From Rhypophila decipiens (Eukaryota; Ascomycota; Sordariomycetes; Sordariales; Naviculisporaceae), in assembly GCA_033297075.1 (NCBI GenBank), contig MU858111.1:69330-133329 (forward strand): a DNA stretch of 64,000 nucleotides, in the 5' to 3' direction. The position numbers and the translations under genes are program-made. Every line of letters starts with the position of its first letter. Within the stretch, counting starts at the first letter, position 1. The notes below the pieces were generated by a model. That model was not told the DNA's origin, searched no databases, and worked only from the letters and a program-made list of their open reading frames with translations. This document shows positions 49,135-60,943 of this stretch, one piece after another.

Positions 49135-52100
49135 CTAGTACGTCGCACCACACGACTTGAGAAGCGATGCCATCCCCCTATCTGTCGTGTAAGCAAGCGC
49201 AGTGTGCCCCATCCGGTCCCTGGTATTCAATACCAGGTCGTTCCGCATCAAGAGGTCGCGGGCGATTCCATTGTGTCGCAGCCTGAGTGCTAGCATGAGC
49301 GGCGTCAGGCCTTCCGCGTTCGCTTCGTTCACGAATATGTGCCGCTTGTCCATGAGTAAGCTGAGCGTCGACTCCCATCCCTTCATCGCGATGTGGGCGA
49401 GCAATGTGTTGCCCGAGCTGTCACGATTTTCCAATAACGGTAGATAGTCGGATATAAAGAGGTTTAGTTCTTCCTCGTCCGACGGCCAGGTCGCGGGTTC
49501 GGCAGCACCATATGCTTGGACTGGGGTGGTCGACGGCGGTACGGGGCCGCGATAGCGAGCCCTTAGATGGCGGCGGTCTTCTTCCTCTGGTTGGTAGGTT
49601 ACCTGGATGAATGTCGCCCAATCCACGGCTGCCTGCTGCGGATAATATAATACAATCTCAGGAGTGTAGGGTGGGATTTCCTGTGGCACATGCTGTGCCA
49701 CACTTGGTATGGTTAGCGGCGGTTGTACACGTGCCACCACGTTATTTGGCTGTAGCTCTGGCGTCCTCTGTTGCCGTGGCCTTCGCTCTTCGATAAACCG
49801 TCGGTCTCCGAGGGTCGTAACAAGTCTTTCGTCGTTGAGAAGATCAACAACATCCCATGCACCATATTCGGCCGCAAAGCACACGGGATGCTGACCTTTT
49901 CTATTTCTTCGGTTTATGTGCAAATCATCACGTGTCAATAGTGCCTCAACCACCCCCATCCGAGCTTCCGTGTTCTTTATTTGAGTTGCGAGGACCAAGA
50001 GGGGAGATCCGTTTCCATCCGGAAGATTCACGTTGAGCGAATCGAATGCGATAAATGACTTCAAGCCAACCAAAAAGATATCACTTTCGAAACACCCACA
50101 TCCGACGGCTACATGGAGTGGGCCATTTCCTTTTTTGTCCAAGACGTTGTGTTGAACCTCCCTATGTGACGCGAGGAATTGAAACATCTCGACGCGGTAA
50201 GTAGAGTGTGGGTGTGCAAAGTGCAGGATTGGGGCAGTAATATTGGGTTCTTTATCGCTCCCATAGTTCCTTGGCTCGTTTAGGTTGACGGGAGTTTGGG
50301 ACTTGTCGCTTTCCATGAGTAACTGGATGATATCGATGGTCTTGGCAGCTGACAATACCTTGCTTGTTAGTCCCAGAGCCCCGCCGACCGCTAGCGCGTC
50401 GGCGTCGATACAGACCAGAGCCCTGCCGACCAGCGCGTCGGCGTCGATACGGGTAATCTTCGGGTAGCCTAAGAGAACCTTCAGCAGTTCCAGACGCTGA
50501 AGGCGGACGACATGATCAAAGGTGGTCCCCTTGATGCCATTCATGTTGTACGCCGTTTCAAGGTTTAGCCGAGTATTGAGCTCAGGCCTATCGAGGAAAG
50601 CTTCGACCACTTCTATGTCATCCACCTCCACAGCATAGCTGAGGGCAGTTCGTCCATCGCGGTCTGCAATATTGAGTTCGATACGAGGTTGCGATAAAAG
50701 AAGACGAACCATCTCGATGCCCGAATGCTGTGCCGCAATAGACAAGGCGGTTCGGCCATGGCCATCTTTGACGTTGACGCGCATCCAGCCAAGAGCCGAG
50801 GTAGCTAGACTGGGTATGTTGTATTTGAAGGCCTCGTGGACCATCGTAGTCCCTGGGTGTGGCAGTTTCAATGACGTATCCTCGATGCGGAGGCAAGTCA
50901 CAAACAGCTCCCAGTGTTCAAGGCAAAGGTTTGATCGACCAGGAAGGAATTCCAGCACGTCTGCCTGAGACATACCCGTCTTCTCTGCCGTGCTGATATG
51001 GAGGGGCCAGTGCTTGAGAGCATAAACCAGCAGTGGATACCGCTCGGCGAGTCTGGTAAAGTCAGTGGTACTGAGCAAGTGGAGGCTTGTAAGGTGCTCT
51101 CGACGGATGGCGAGAAAATAAGCAAGGCATGAACGGCCGAGCCTACCGTGTCCTCTGCCAAGGATAATGTCTTCGGTCCAAGTAGTTTTAGGGTCCAGGA
51201 CGCCGAAGCCTTTCGAGAACAAAAAGTCTTGAACAGACTGGTGGATAAGCTGGACACCAGACTTTGTTATCTCGGCCAGTCCACCGGAGAGGAAGTGTAA
51301 CTTCTTTTCCATTTGCTTGTCAGTTTCGATGTGGTAGTCAACATCTTCCCACTCCTTCAACGTCTTTCCCGACATTTCGAGCGTGGCATCGATATTCATG
51401 GCGCAGCGGAACTCGGGCACGTTGAAGGCCTTGTGTCCAAAACAAATCCATTGAAAGAGCTTCAAGGAGAGGTCAGGTCGATGCTTGATAAGGTCGTTCA
51501 AGATTGAATCGTAAAGACTGTGGAGCTCCTCGGGTATTTCGCTGATGTGTGCCAGCACCTGATTCAAAGTGTTGCCTTCTTGGAAAAGCCACACAATTCT
51601 TGGCGCGACAAGGACAACCCACTGGAAGACGTGCTGGGACTTTTTCTCGATCGTGCTCCTCAGAACTTCTAGTTCATACGGACACATGATAGACCTCTCA
51701 AGCTCCTGCCGGATATAAAGCGATATATCCGCTCCGTTCTCGTGCTCAAGGCAAATCTCGTCGCAAACTTCGGGAGCAACGATGGGATAGTGCCTGCAGG
51801 AGAAGCAAATAGAGAGACCAAATCTCGAACTCGAACATCTTTGTTGCAGAACGGCGAAGGTTCGGACCAGTTGACGTGCGGCAAGCTCACCACACTCGTC
51901 GAGAGCGTCGATGAAGAGGCGGACTGGCATGTCCTCGAGGATAGCTGGGAGAATCGAAGAGACAAGCATGTCTTCTAGCTCCTTTGCCTTCCAATTCCAT
52001 GACTGAAAGGTGTTTGATCTCGCTTGAAAAAGGTCGACCAAATCCCCGATGTATGCCCCTCTAGTGACGCCGATCTGGTGAGCAAGGGCGCGAAACAGGC

Positions 52101-53598
52101 CAAGGGGGTTCTTCTGGAGAGTTGTCCCTCGACCGTGGAAAAAGAAACTGATAGTCTTGATGGATGGCGCGAGACATTGAGCAGGCTGAGCTTCCTTCAG
52201 TGCGAACTTCATCAATGTGGACTTTCCTGCTCCGGGCTTGCCCTTGATCCAGATTAGGCTTCGGCTCTGGCCAAGCCACCGTTGATAGACCTCGTGGCCA
52301 AGCAGCCATGAGCACATTCCTTCGGCGCTGTTTTCGATTTCAATCTGTCGATCATTCATTTCCTCAAATGAAAGTGATTTCAAACAGCCCTGGACGTCCC
52401 TTCCATCTGAATCACTTTGGATCAGCACCGGTCCTAGTGCAGTACAGCAAATGCATGCCTAACTTACCTGTAAACCCGTCGCGAATCCATCGATGGAGTT
52501 CACCCTTGACTCGACGATAGCCTATGTCTTCTGGTGAATTGAACCTAACCATGTCCTGGTTCTGTCAGCCAAGATCAGGCACACGGCCACAATAAGCACC
52601 CAGGTAATAAGTATCCTACCATGTGGTTTGCCGGGATTGAATAGTGCGGATAACCGCTGATCTGAGAAGAGTCCTTGGACACAACCTGCAAAAATGCTTT
52701 CAGCCCTTGCGCCCTCAAACACTGGGACCGAGTCCTACCATTCCTGTCCCTGGTAACTCATGTTCCTCGGAGAAACATGTCAGAGTGAACTCCCGACCTT
52801 TGTTCATGAGCCACATGCCGAACGTCGAATCAATCTCGGCGAGTGCCTCCGAGTCCCGTTTCAGAAGAGCCAGTATATCGGTGTTCACGCGCTTGCGGGC
52901 CGCCTTAAGGATATGGGCCACACCTGTTGCGAAGGAGGCCATTCCAGAACCTCGATGCGGCGTCCCACAGAATGCAACGGCAATCGTTCGGTCGTGAAGT
53001 TGTCGCTCGTGATCTTCGGCGGACTGTTCGGACAAACACAAGGCTTTCTTGGCCACAAGTCCACCCAGGCTATGCGCGATGAGGATGATGGGATGGGTTT
53101 TCTGTTGTTGGCTACTCGGTCAGATAGCGTACGTACGCGCTCTAAATCGCCTGGACAGAGTTTTCGTACCGAGCCATCCCCCTCCCGTATGCTAGCCAAG
53201 TCCCCGATCAAACTCGCCGCATGATCCCTCACACTGTTCTTGCTGACGGGCCCGAGAAGCCTTGTAACGTCGGCATCGTACCCAAACGACATGACCCTCA
53301 CATTGGGAAAGTCGAGAGAGAGCAGCTGGGTCGGCCAGTACACGCCCTTGTGTGAGGTCCATGTGTTGTACGAGTTGCCGCTTAACCCGTGTATGAAAAT
53401 GATGTCGCCGGCGGAATCTTGGGGTTTATAGAGGACGCGAAGACCGTAAACCTGCTCGTTGGGGAAGAGATCGCTTTTCGTGCAGCCCCGCTGCGAATTG
53501 TCGCTTGTGGTCTGCGTTTGCTTGGAGGAGACCTCACCCGCCCAGGCAAACGCCATGCTTCGGGAAGCTGCTTGGGATACAACACAACGTGTGTGCAC
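49135..53598 (-). CDS. SesB-like alpha/beta hydrolase - NACHT - ankyrin NLR
   Basis: Five exons (53598-53170, 53101-52739, 52685-52620, 52561-52468, 52433-49135) join in phase to 1416 codons. The N-terminal alpha/beta hydrolase (about residues 30-270) shows IIFIHGLSGNSYNTW, FPNVRVMSFGYDADV, the nucleophile elbow AHSLGG (Ser ~154) and VAFCGTPHRGSGMA. Next is the NACHT NTPase with P-loop IKGKPGAGKST (about 380) and Walker B RLFIDALDECGE (about 480). Ankyrin repeats run from about 860 to the C-terminus (GRTALSIAAQHSG, GRTALSYAVEVDD, GNTLLAHIAMKGWE, GLTPLMLALRLRHNG, GHTALAYTTDRG). SesB-type hydrolases are established N-terminal domains of fungal NLRs with roles proposed in incompatibility and immunity. 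No lesion is seen. The start may instead be the Met at 53556. Confidence 0.9.
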
Positions 53599-54345
53599 GA
53601 CGGTATGGCTGACTGGTGTTTCCCCTCGTGGTCTTTGGGTTCAGTTTGCCAATTCTAGGCGAAGGAGAGGAAGGAGGTAAGTGTTTAATTAGAGGGCGGG
53701 GTTATGCAATGCAGGGCGTGCTGTACATACTGTCAGAGCCTCACAGGGACCCTCGCGAGTCGCCCGCGATAACCTCGCATGGAGCCCCCGCACGCGCAGA
53801 GATAAGACTGCCTTGCCGCTGCAGCTTACAAAGGCATAACGCGAGGCAGAATGTAGTAGACTAGCCCGCTCGAGCCCCTACGTCGCTCCTGAACCGTCCA
53901 AGACTTACAGGCAAGATAAGAAGAAAAGGGACTGCCCTAGAACGAGGAAAAAAGGAGCCGGAGTTCAATACCCACCCGACTCTTACGCTTAGTTTACTAC
54001 CGGTAGCCTTTAGCAGGTAGCCAAAGCATCGTTCCCTCATCGCACCTGACACTTTAGTCTTCTTCTCTCTCATACTCACCAAGCCCTTACATATACCATG
54101 GCAAACTGTTGCTAGAATAATCGGGACTGGAAATTCAATGGTCTGTGCTGGTAGCTTGAACTTAACAGAATGGTCAGATGGCTGGGGTGTGCTGTACATA
54201 ATGGTACCTTGAGGCTTATATACAAGTAGTTGGCTACAATGTATCGGGAAGTAATGAGGCACCAGACTTGCCGCGTCCCGTCCGAGGTGTTTGTCCCGAG
54301 CATGGTGCTAAGGGCTTTCTGGTCTAGCATCTGAACGGGCTGGTG
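53599..54345. other. Intergenic upstream of the NLR gene
   Basis: About 750 bases up to the MITE-like element. Only short frames of no clear meaning. Confidence 0.5.
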
Positions 54346-54676
54346 TTAAAGAGGTCCAAAACGCATACAAAAAAGAGCCCCACAAAGACCTCTAAGATTA
54401 CGCCAAGCCCACTGCACTAACAGCAAAGGCGAACATCTCGAGGGTCTTTTTCTCTAAGACTGACATTAGGATCGTGTCAAACCTATATACGAAATTGACA
54501 TTAGAGGTAAAGAAGGTTGAAATTAACTAAAATCTACCTAAAGTTTCCATTTCTCAAAGAACATTTGCAGGCTTATGATGTAGTTGTGAAGATATTCAGC
54601 TTTGAAGCTGTTTTGTGGTGGTTGTGTGGTGTGTTTTGGTGTTAGTTGCAGGGACCCCGGTTTTGGACCTCTTTAA
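54346..54676. mobile_element. 331-bp MITE-like element with terminal inverted repeats and TTAA/TA ends
   Basis: TTAAAGAGGTCCAAAAC at 54346-54362 is matched exactly by its reverse complement at 54660-54676. The outer TTAA is itself a palindrome, so it may be a TTAA target duplication (piggyBac-like) or a TA duplication with longer repeats (mariner-like). The interior is AT-rich and non-coding. The small size and perfect ends fit a miniature inverted-repeat element. Only one copy is visible here, so the assignment is provisional. Confidence 0.6.
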
Positions 54677-55054
54677 CCTTTGCCTCTGGACGCAGCCCCG
54701 GTCTTCTCTTTTTTAAACACCGTCCAAAGCAGGCGTGGAAAGCTCGGTATACCAACCAGGCTCTTGCTTGGCAAGCTTGGGTCATCTGAGAGAAGAAAGT
54801 GACAAAACAGGTGGCGCCAATCCTGTGGTGTATCAGCCCGGAATCGTCAGTGTCGCGCCTAGGGACTGTCGGCATCCAATCCGAAAACCTGGTGGCTTGT
54901 TTGTGCATGATTTATTGATGTGGCATATGCACATGCATGGTCTAGGCCGTGACCTCCGGTTGAAATATCACACTCGCAACACGCACGTCGAACCGAACAA
55001 CAATAATAGTACGTAATATAGTCTCTGGCTCCCCCCTCAGCCTGCTTGCCAGTA
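54677..55054. other. Intergenic region
   Basis: About 380 bases downstream of the MITE-like element; no gene seen. Confidence 0.5.
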
Positions 55055-57082
55055 TCATATCCGCCCCAAATCCTCCTCCAAAAGCGCAACAACCCCAGCA
55101 TACACCTCCTGCCTCAAATCCTCGCTCTCCAAGTCCAGCTTTCCAAATTCCGTACCCGTACCACCCCCAGTCCGAAACTCGCAATCAAGACACCTCCTCA
55201 CGGCGCTCCCATAATTCGAACGAGTCTGCTCCACCTCTTTCAACAGTCTCTGGGCCGTCATATAATCCGACACCAGATTCCTCGCACCACCACCTGTCTT
55301 ATTCTCTCCACCCCCAAAAACCTCCTCCGGCAACCGCATCGAATCAAGGGTCTTGTTCTTCTCAAGCTCAATGAGTAACACGCCCAGTGCCAACAAGGTA
55401 GGATTGCGAATCAGAGGCATAAATCCCGACTGTTCGTTTTTGCCGCTTGTACCGCCGCTGCTTCCGGCCATAACGAATGCATGCACATAGTACGACGACG
55501 ACAAGAACGAATCTCTCCCATCTTTTTTCAAGTTTTGAATAACGAAAAACACGTTCCTGCTGCTGGGCGTCTCGGGCAGCCAGGCTGTCTTGTAAAGCTG
55601 CAACACACTTCTCGCGATAAAGACGGCCAGCTGGAGACGATTGCGGTATCCCAGCGGTGGCAAGCCGTCCTTTCCTTCGAGAACCTCCCTCAACGATACA
55701 ACTCTCCAGCTTGAACTTGGCTCGGCCATTAGCTTAGGGACCGGATACACCGTGTAGCTCCTCCTCGTTTCAGATTTCGAGCCAGCATCGGGGTCAAAAA
55801 CGACCCCGTAGCAGTCCACCTTTTCCTGTTGACTTTGCGCTCCAAGTGCTTTTCGCAACTGCCCACATAGATCTAGGCCTGAGTCAACACTAGATAATGC
55901 AAGGCTGGTAACCTCGATGGTCATCTTGGACATGAGATTGGAAATCAAAGGGGCTTCTTCGGCTTGTTGTTGAGCAGACTTGTTTCTTTGAGCGGTTGAG
56001 ACAAGTGTCGATGATTTAGTTGCAGTTGTGACCGTAGTCGACTTGAAGGACGCGAAGCTCACCGACTTCAATCTCTTGGTGGCTGGTCGAACCGGCGCGC
56101 AACCTGCGATGGCTCTCGACAAGGCGGCGGAGCTGTCTGTTGCTGCATGCCGCTGTGGCACTGTATTTGCCTGCAGAAGGATTTCTTCCCACGAAATAGT
56201 TTGTGAGTTCTCCGTCGACTGCTCTTGTGGATTGTTTGGGGCTGCCGACCGTCCAGATTCCGAAGACAGAGCCAGACGAAACTTGAGATCCTGTATTATA
56301 TCCTCTTCGTCGTGTTCCGGTGTGATATCGGCAGACCAAGTCGACAGCCGCATCAGCACTTTGTGCTTGCAAGCGCAAGCAAGGCTCGAGCTCACCGCGC
56401 GGTACAGGCTTGACGAGAGTCCACGTAAGATGGATAAGAAGCGCACATCGGATCGGGCTCGTCGCTTGGGTTCGAGATCGATACTCATAATCGTTAGTGA
56501 CTCAAGGCTGGACACTCCATCTCGGATGGTAGACAAGAGCTCGGTGTAAGCGGGCCGCTTAAACATAAACGTCACGCGCTTGAGTTCCCTCATGACTGAG
56601 GAACCCTCTGTCTGTTTGCCCTGTAACACAAGAGGAAGGATGTCAACGCTGGCGTTGTTGGAAAGACTTTGCTGAACAGAAGAGGCATGGACTTGCCTTG
56701 GAACCAACATTGAGTTTCTCCATGGCCTCATCGATGGCCGCCTTCATAGCATTGACCGTGTCTTCAAAGGCATCCCAAGACCGCCATAAACGGACCCGAT
56801 CTTTCGCTTGATTTCTTGCTCCTGCCACAGCTCTCCAAACGGATCCTCCACCATTGTGTCGACCATGGAGGCGGGGACCAAGCCATCAAGCAGCTTCTCG
56901 CAGACGTTCAGAAGCTTGACGCGCTCGGTCTTGAGGTTTCGAACCACGCTCCGAAGCTCGCTCTCGTATTTCCTCCATTTCTGGATGGTGCGAACGCCAT
57001 CCCCGTAGTGTTCGAGTGCAGAGATTAGCAAAGGTATGCTGCCGAGAACGATGCCTGCAACCTCGAAGCCCGACATGCTCAC
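55055..57082 (-). CDS. DUF7580-type fungal protein with HeLo-like N-terminus, apparent one-base frameshift
   Basis: The gene begins MSMSGFEVAGIVLGSIPLL at 57082 (or Met 57076) and ends at 55055. The first part (57082 to about 56798) is in one frame. From about 56796 homologous-looking sequence (RLWRSWDAFEDTV) continues in another frame, consistent with loss of one base next to 56798. No intron fits there. A GC-AG intron then joins AAG at 56697 to 56620 (donor GCAAGT). The long last exon has TFMFKRPAYTELLSTIR, a Ser/Thr-rich linker and a C-terminal module with RLQLAVFIARSVLQLY and AWLPETPSSRNVFF, typical of DUF7580 proteins. The Gly-spaced hydrophobic N-terminus resembles HeLo-like membrane-active domains, and the C-terminal half recalls a degenerate kinase fold; both are inferences. 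If the shift is real the gene is a pseudogene. Confidence 0.78.
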
Positions 57083-57448
57083 AGTGGACGACCGGTACTT
57101 GACTGACTCATGAGTTCATCATATAAATGCACATGTCCCAAGTTGATGGATATGCTCCGAGTGAAGAAAGATGAGGGGTAATGCGGCTCAGCTGCAGAAG
57201 CTGTGACACTAAAACCTCTGTGCCGGGAGACTAAGTGGGCGGTTATCTCGCCAGAGAGCGTCTCGACGCGCGGTGTGATTGGTCATTGGTGAGCCGGACT
57301 GTTGGTGAGCAGGACCTGTTGGTGAGCTGGCGATGCTGCGATTAGCAATCTCCCGCTTCTCCTCATCCGATTTCCATCTGTGAATGAATGCATCGGATTC
57401 ACAAGTCGCCCTATCAAAGTGTGAAAGATCCGACCTTACACAACGAGG
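57083..57448. promoter_or_regulatory. Divergent intergenic promoter with CCAAT boxes and three TTGGTGAGC repeats
   Basis: 366 bases separate two divergent genes. Two ATTGG (inverted CCAAT) boxes lie at 57278-57282 and 57285-57289. Three direct repeats of TTGGTGAGC start at 57286, 57302 and 57319, spaced 16 and 17 bases, each followed by a GGAC- or GGCG-like tail. Shared control of the pair is possible but unproven. Confidence 0.5.
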
Positions 57449-60400
57449 ATGGCCGACGGCAAGATATCAAAGCACGTCAACAACTGCTTGTCGGTGTTCG
57501 GACACCTGCTCTTACTTGACGCGCCAACAAACAGTTATGATACTCCCAACAAAGAAGTCGTCGACTCTCTCCGCGAGGAAGAAGCACGCTTCAAGGTCTG
57601 GGCTGGGAACATCGGCGCGCACAAGGCAGGACGAAGCTCCCTTGACTACCGACTCAGGGATGCATCTCATATCCAAGAGCAGGTCATTGAGCTCATCACT
57701 GATTTGACCGGCTTGATAGAGGGTGCCCGCGCAATTATCACGGGTGAGAAGATACCCTGGGATAAGCTCGACGATGGCGACAGCTCTTCGATCGATGATG
57801 CTAGCGATTCGGTCGAGGATGATTTCCCCAAAACAGAACTCGATCAGATTGTGATGGACGCTGCCGACGTTATCAACTGTCTCTTGCGCCTGAGCGTGGC
57901 TATCAGAAACCCTGCTCCTCACGATCGCTTCGCTGCATCTGTGCCTGCCATAGACACAGATCATTACGAACCGTTCGGTGTTCAACACGTCCAGGGGAAG
58001 TTCGGACAAGCCGACCAGTGGCTCGCAGCTCGGCTGGGAAGGGCGATATCCAGACGCCGGCAATATTTCAAGTACCGGGAACGGCACCACCAGAAACTCT
58101 CTGAGGGTCTCGCGCTAGACCATGGCGCAGACCATGGTTTATCGTCCCATGTAACGCGTGATGGAGTCAGCACGATTGCCTCTTCGATTCCGGAAGAAGT
58201 CAAAGGCGCGCCATTCGATCGACTTCCTTTGTCAACCGTGGATGAAGACGCTTTATCAGACTCCGGGGTATCGCAGACCTCATTTGCATCTTCGAACGCA
58301 GAATCTGAAAAGCTCAGAGTCCCTCCTATACCAGAGGAGGCACACAAAGGACCATTCGAGTGCCCCTTCTGTTTCAGGATGATCACTGCCTCGTCAACGA
58401 TCTCCTGGAGACGCCATGTCTTTGGTGATCTTCGGCCGTACATCTGTTTATGGGAGGGCTGTGATGACCCCATAATCAGCCTGAGCGTGAGACCTGCTAG
58501 GCCGGAGGATGGTATCCAGTGTCCCCTCTGTCAGGAAGCGCTGACGTCTTTCAAACTATATCAGCGTCATGTCGGTCGTCACCAGGAGCAGCTTGCCTTG
58601 TTTGCCCTCCCGCCTCTAGATTCGACGAGCGAGGGCGATGGTGAAGCCGACAGTGAAGCTGATCACTCTGGACAATCGGATGCCGGCAGTTCCTCCGAGG
58701 AGTATGACGAGACGAAGGCCAAGGTCCAGAAAGCCAGGGCGAGGGCAGAAATGGATCGCTTGAGGTCTGAATACGAGGAACTGGAGCGCCGAATTTACAG
58801 TGACGAAGAGCCAAAGGACGTTCGGCAGTTTAACTTGCCAATGAGAGAGGAAGAAAGGTGGCTGAGGCAATATTTGGAGGAGACCGAGCTTCAGAGGGCT
58901 AAGGAAGAATTGGACTACATGAGGAGGGAGGGCCAGGGAGCCACAGGAGGACTGGATCGCAGGGAGTATGAGAGGCCTCTAACTTCGTCAGACAGGCAGG
59001 TTCTTGCCGACTTGGAGCAGTTGAGACGATTTCCGGTCCGAGGATGGTGGAAGAGTGCAAAGGAGTATGTCGAGAAGGGCAGAGCAAATGAGGCGAGGAT
59101 TCGGAGAAACGTGGAGGAGCTTCAGAGACTGGAGAAGGAGCTTCGGGAAACGGAGGAGATGAGGAGACTAGAGGACGAATTGGACCACCAAAAGGAGATA
59201 GAGGAGGCCAACCCAGAGAAGAAATTGGACCCTGAGGTAGAAGCAATGAAGAGGCAACTGCAGCAATACAAGATAGAATCCCAAAAGAAGGCAAAAGAGA
59301 AAAAACAGAGAGAGGAGCTTCAGAGACTGGAGAGACTGGAGGAGTACAGGAGACTAGAGGAAGAATTGGACCGCCTAGAGGAGGCTAACATAGAGAAGAA
59401 ATTGGATCCGGAGGTGGAAGCATTGAAGAGACATCTCGAGAAAGTCAAATTGGAAGAACAAAAGAAGGCAGAAGAGGAAAATCAAAGGAGACTGGAGGTG
59501 CAGCGGAGGCTAGAGGAAGAATTGGACCACCTAAAGAGGATAGAGGAGGCCAATGTAGAGAAGAAATTGGACTCGGAGGACGAGGTAGAAGCAATGAAGA
59601 GGGAACTTCAGCAATTCAAAATGGAACAACAAAAGAAGTCAGAAGAGGAGGAGCTTCGGAGAGCAAAGGAGAAATTGGGCCACCAAGAAATATACGATGG
59701 ATGGGTGCTTCAGAAAGCAAAGGAAGAGCTTCGGAGACTACAAGAGCGAAATGAGCGTTCCCTCCAAGAACAGATATCGCTTGCCAAAATCCAAGAGGCC
59801 CTCAAAGAAGTGGAAAGCCGGACTGAGAACAATGACAAACCTGGGACCGACACACAACTTTCAGCCGGGCCTCATGTACCTCTGACTTGCGAGATGCCAG
59901 GTTGTAACCGAAGACGATGTAAGCTCGACGACCCGAATGACCCCAAAGAAAGCCAATGGTGTCGCGAACATGTCTGCAGTGCAACTGGCTGTAGCCGAGT
60001 TCGCGTCTCGTCGCTTGATGCCACGGGTACGGTTCCTTTTCAATATTTCGAAACGGAATGTGACCAGCATTTCGTGCATCCGGCAGCAGCGAAGTGGGAA
60101 CGTCTTTCAGCCATGCGTGATGAGACGTCGAGAGCGAGCCCCAGCCCTAACCCAGGAGGCGATCGCAAAGGCAAGGGCAAAGAAACCGGTCATCTTTCTT
60201 CGGAAGGACCAGGCGGTGACTTAAACGACCCACAGCGCCCTGTGGGACTGAATGATGCCACGGAGGAATCAAGAACCGAGGGCTCTGCTCGTGATCCGCA
60301 AGAAGGCGCGAGCCCAACAGAGACGCTCGAATCTCGACCCGACGACGCCATTCGCGATGTAATATTCATCGATACCTCTCCGTCCTCTCTCCCCGAAGAC

Positions 60401-60943
60401 GTGTCTCGACACGATGCCGATCCCCCGAAAGACACCTCCATCTCTCCCACGACAGGAAAAAGAGCAGCGCCAGAGTTGGGAGCTGACCTAGACCCAGATC
60501 CTTTCATGTTTCGAGAGGGTGCAGATTGGCTTCCTAAAACAACAGGTGCATCCACGAAAGGTTTATTTTCCGATACGCAACCATCCAAGGGAAAGGGAAA
60601 GGAACCCACAAGTCGGGAGCCACCAGCCCTGTTGTCAAACATCGTCGAAATGGGTAATTTTACATCAGCGTACAGATTCGTAGATGGAGCTGTAGCTGTA
60701 GCTCCAGTAAGCCCAAAACGAATCCCTGACGAAAAATGGGAGAGCTATAAGGATATTATTGCCGAGAAATACATGACATGTACTCTTGAAGAGGTCGGGC
60801 AATACATGGCCGAACATTATAACTTCCACGCAACGTAGGTATTCCCCTATCTCATCTCTACGCTATAAACTAACCTCCGTTGAAATAGCAAGAGACAGTA
60901 TATCCATCGCGTGAAGGAGAAGTGGGGGATTACGAAGTACTAG
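57449..60943 (+). CDS. C2H2 zinc-finger / coiled-coil / Clr5-domain protein
   Basis: Two exons, 57449-60834 and 60889-60943, encode 1146 codons; the 54-nt intron has a perfect ACTAACC branch. The N-terminal helical region (EARFKVWAGNIGAHKAG, SLDYRLRDASHIQEQV) and the zinc-finger pair (PFECPFCFRMI ... SWRRHVFGDLRPYIC; QCPLCQEALTSFKLYQRHVGRH, about residues 300-380) match the fungal acuF-like C2H2 family. Residues ~415-795 are a long charged coiled coil holding three degenerate repeats. A cysteine-rich patch follows (CEMPGCNRRRCK, CREHVCSATGCSR, about 811-885), then a disordered acidic region. A Clr5 domain ends the protein (WESYKDIIAEKYMTCT, FHATKRQYIHRVKEKWG). Clr5 is a short helical domain found in fungal regulators. 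The product may be a chromatin- or DNA-associated factor. The end at TAG 60941 may be a lesion, because coding-like sequence continues in frame. Confidence 0.83.
59158..59670 (+). repeat. Three degenerate coiled-coil repeats within the Clr5 gene
   Basis: A unit of about 45-60 residues recurs three times, each containing RRLEEELD, EEAN.EKKLDPEVEA and a Lys/Gln/Glu-rich end (QKKAEEE). The copies start near 59158, 59343 and 59503. They differ by point changes and short indels, suggesting old tandem duplication. Confidence 0.75.
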
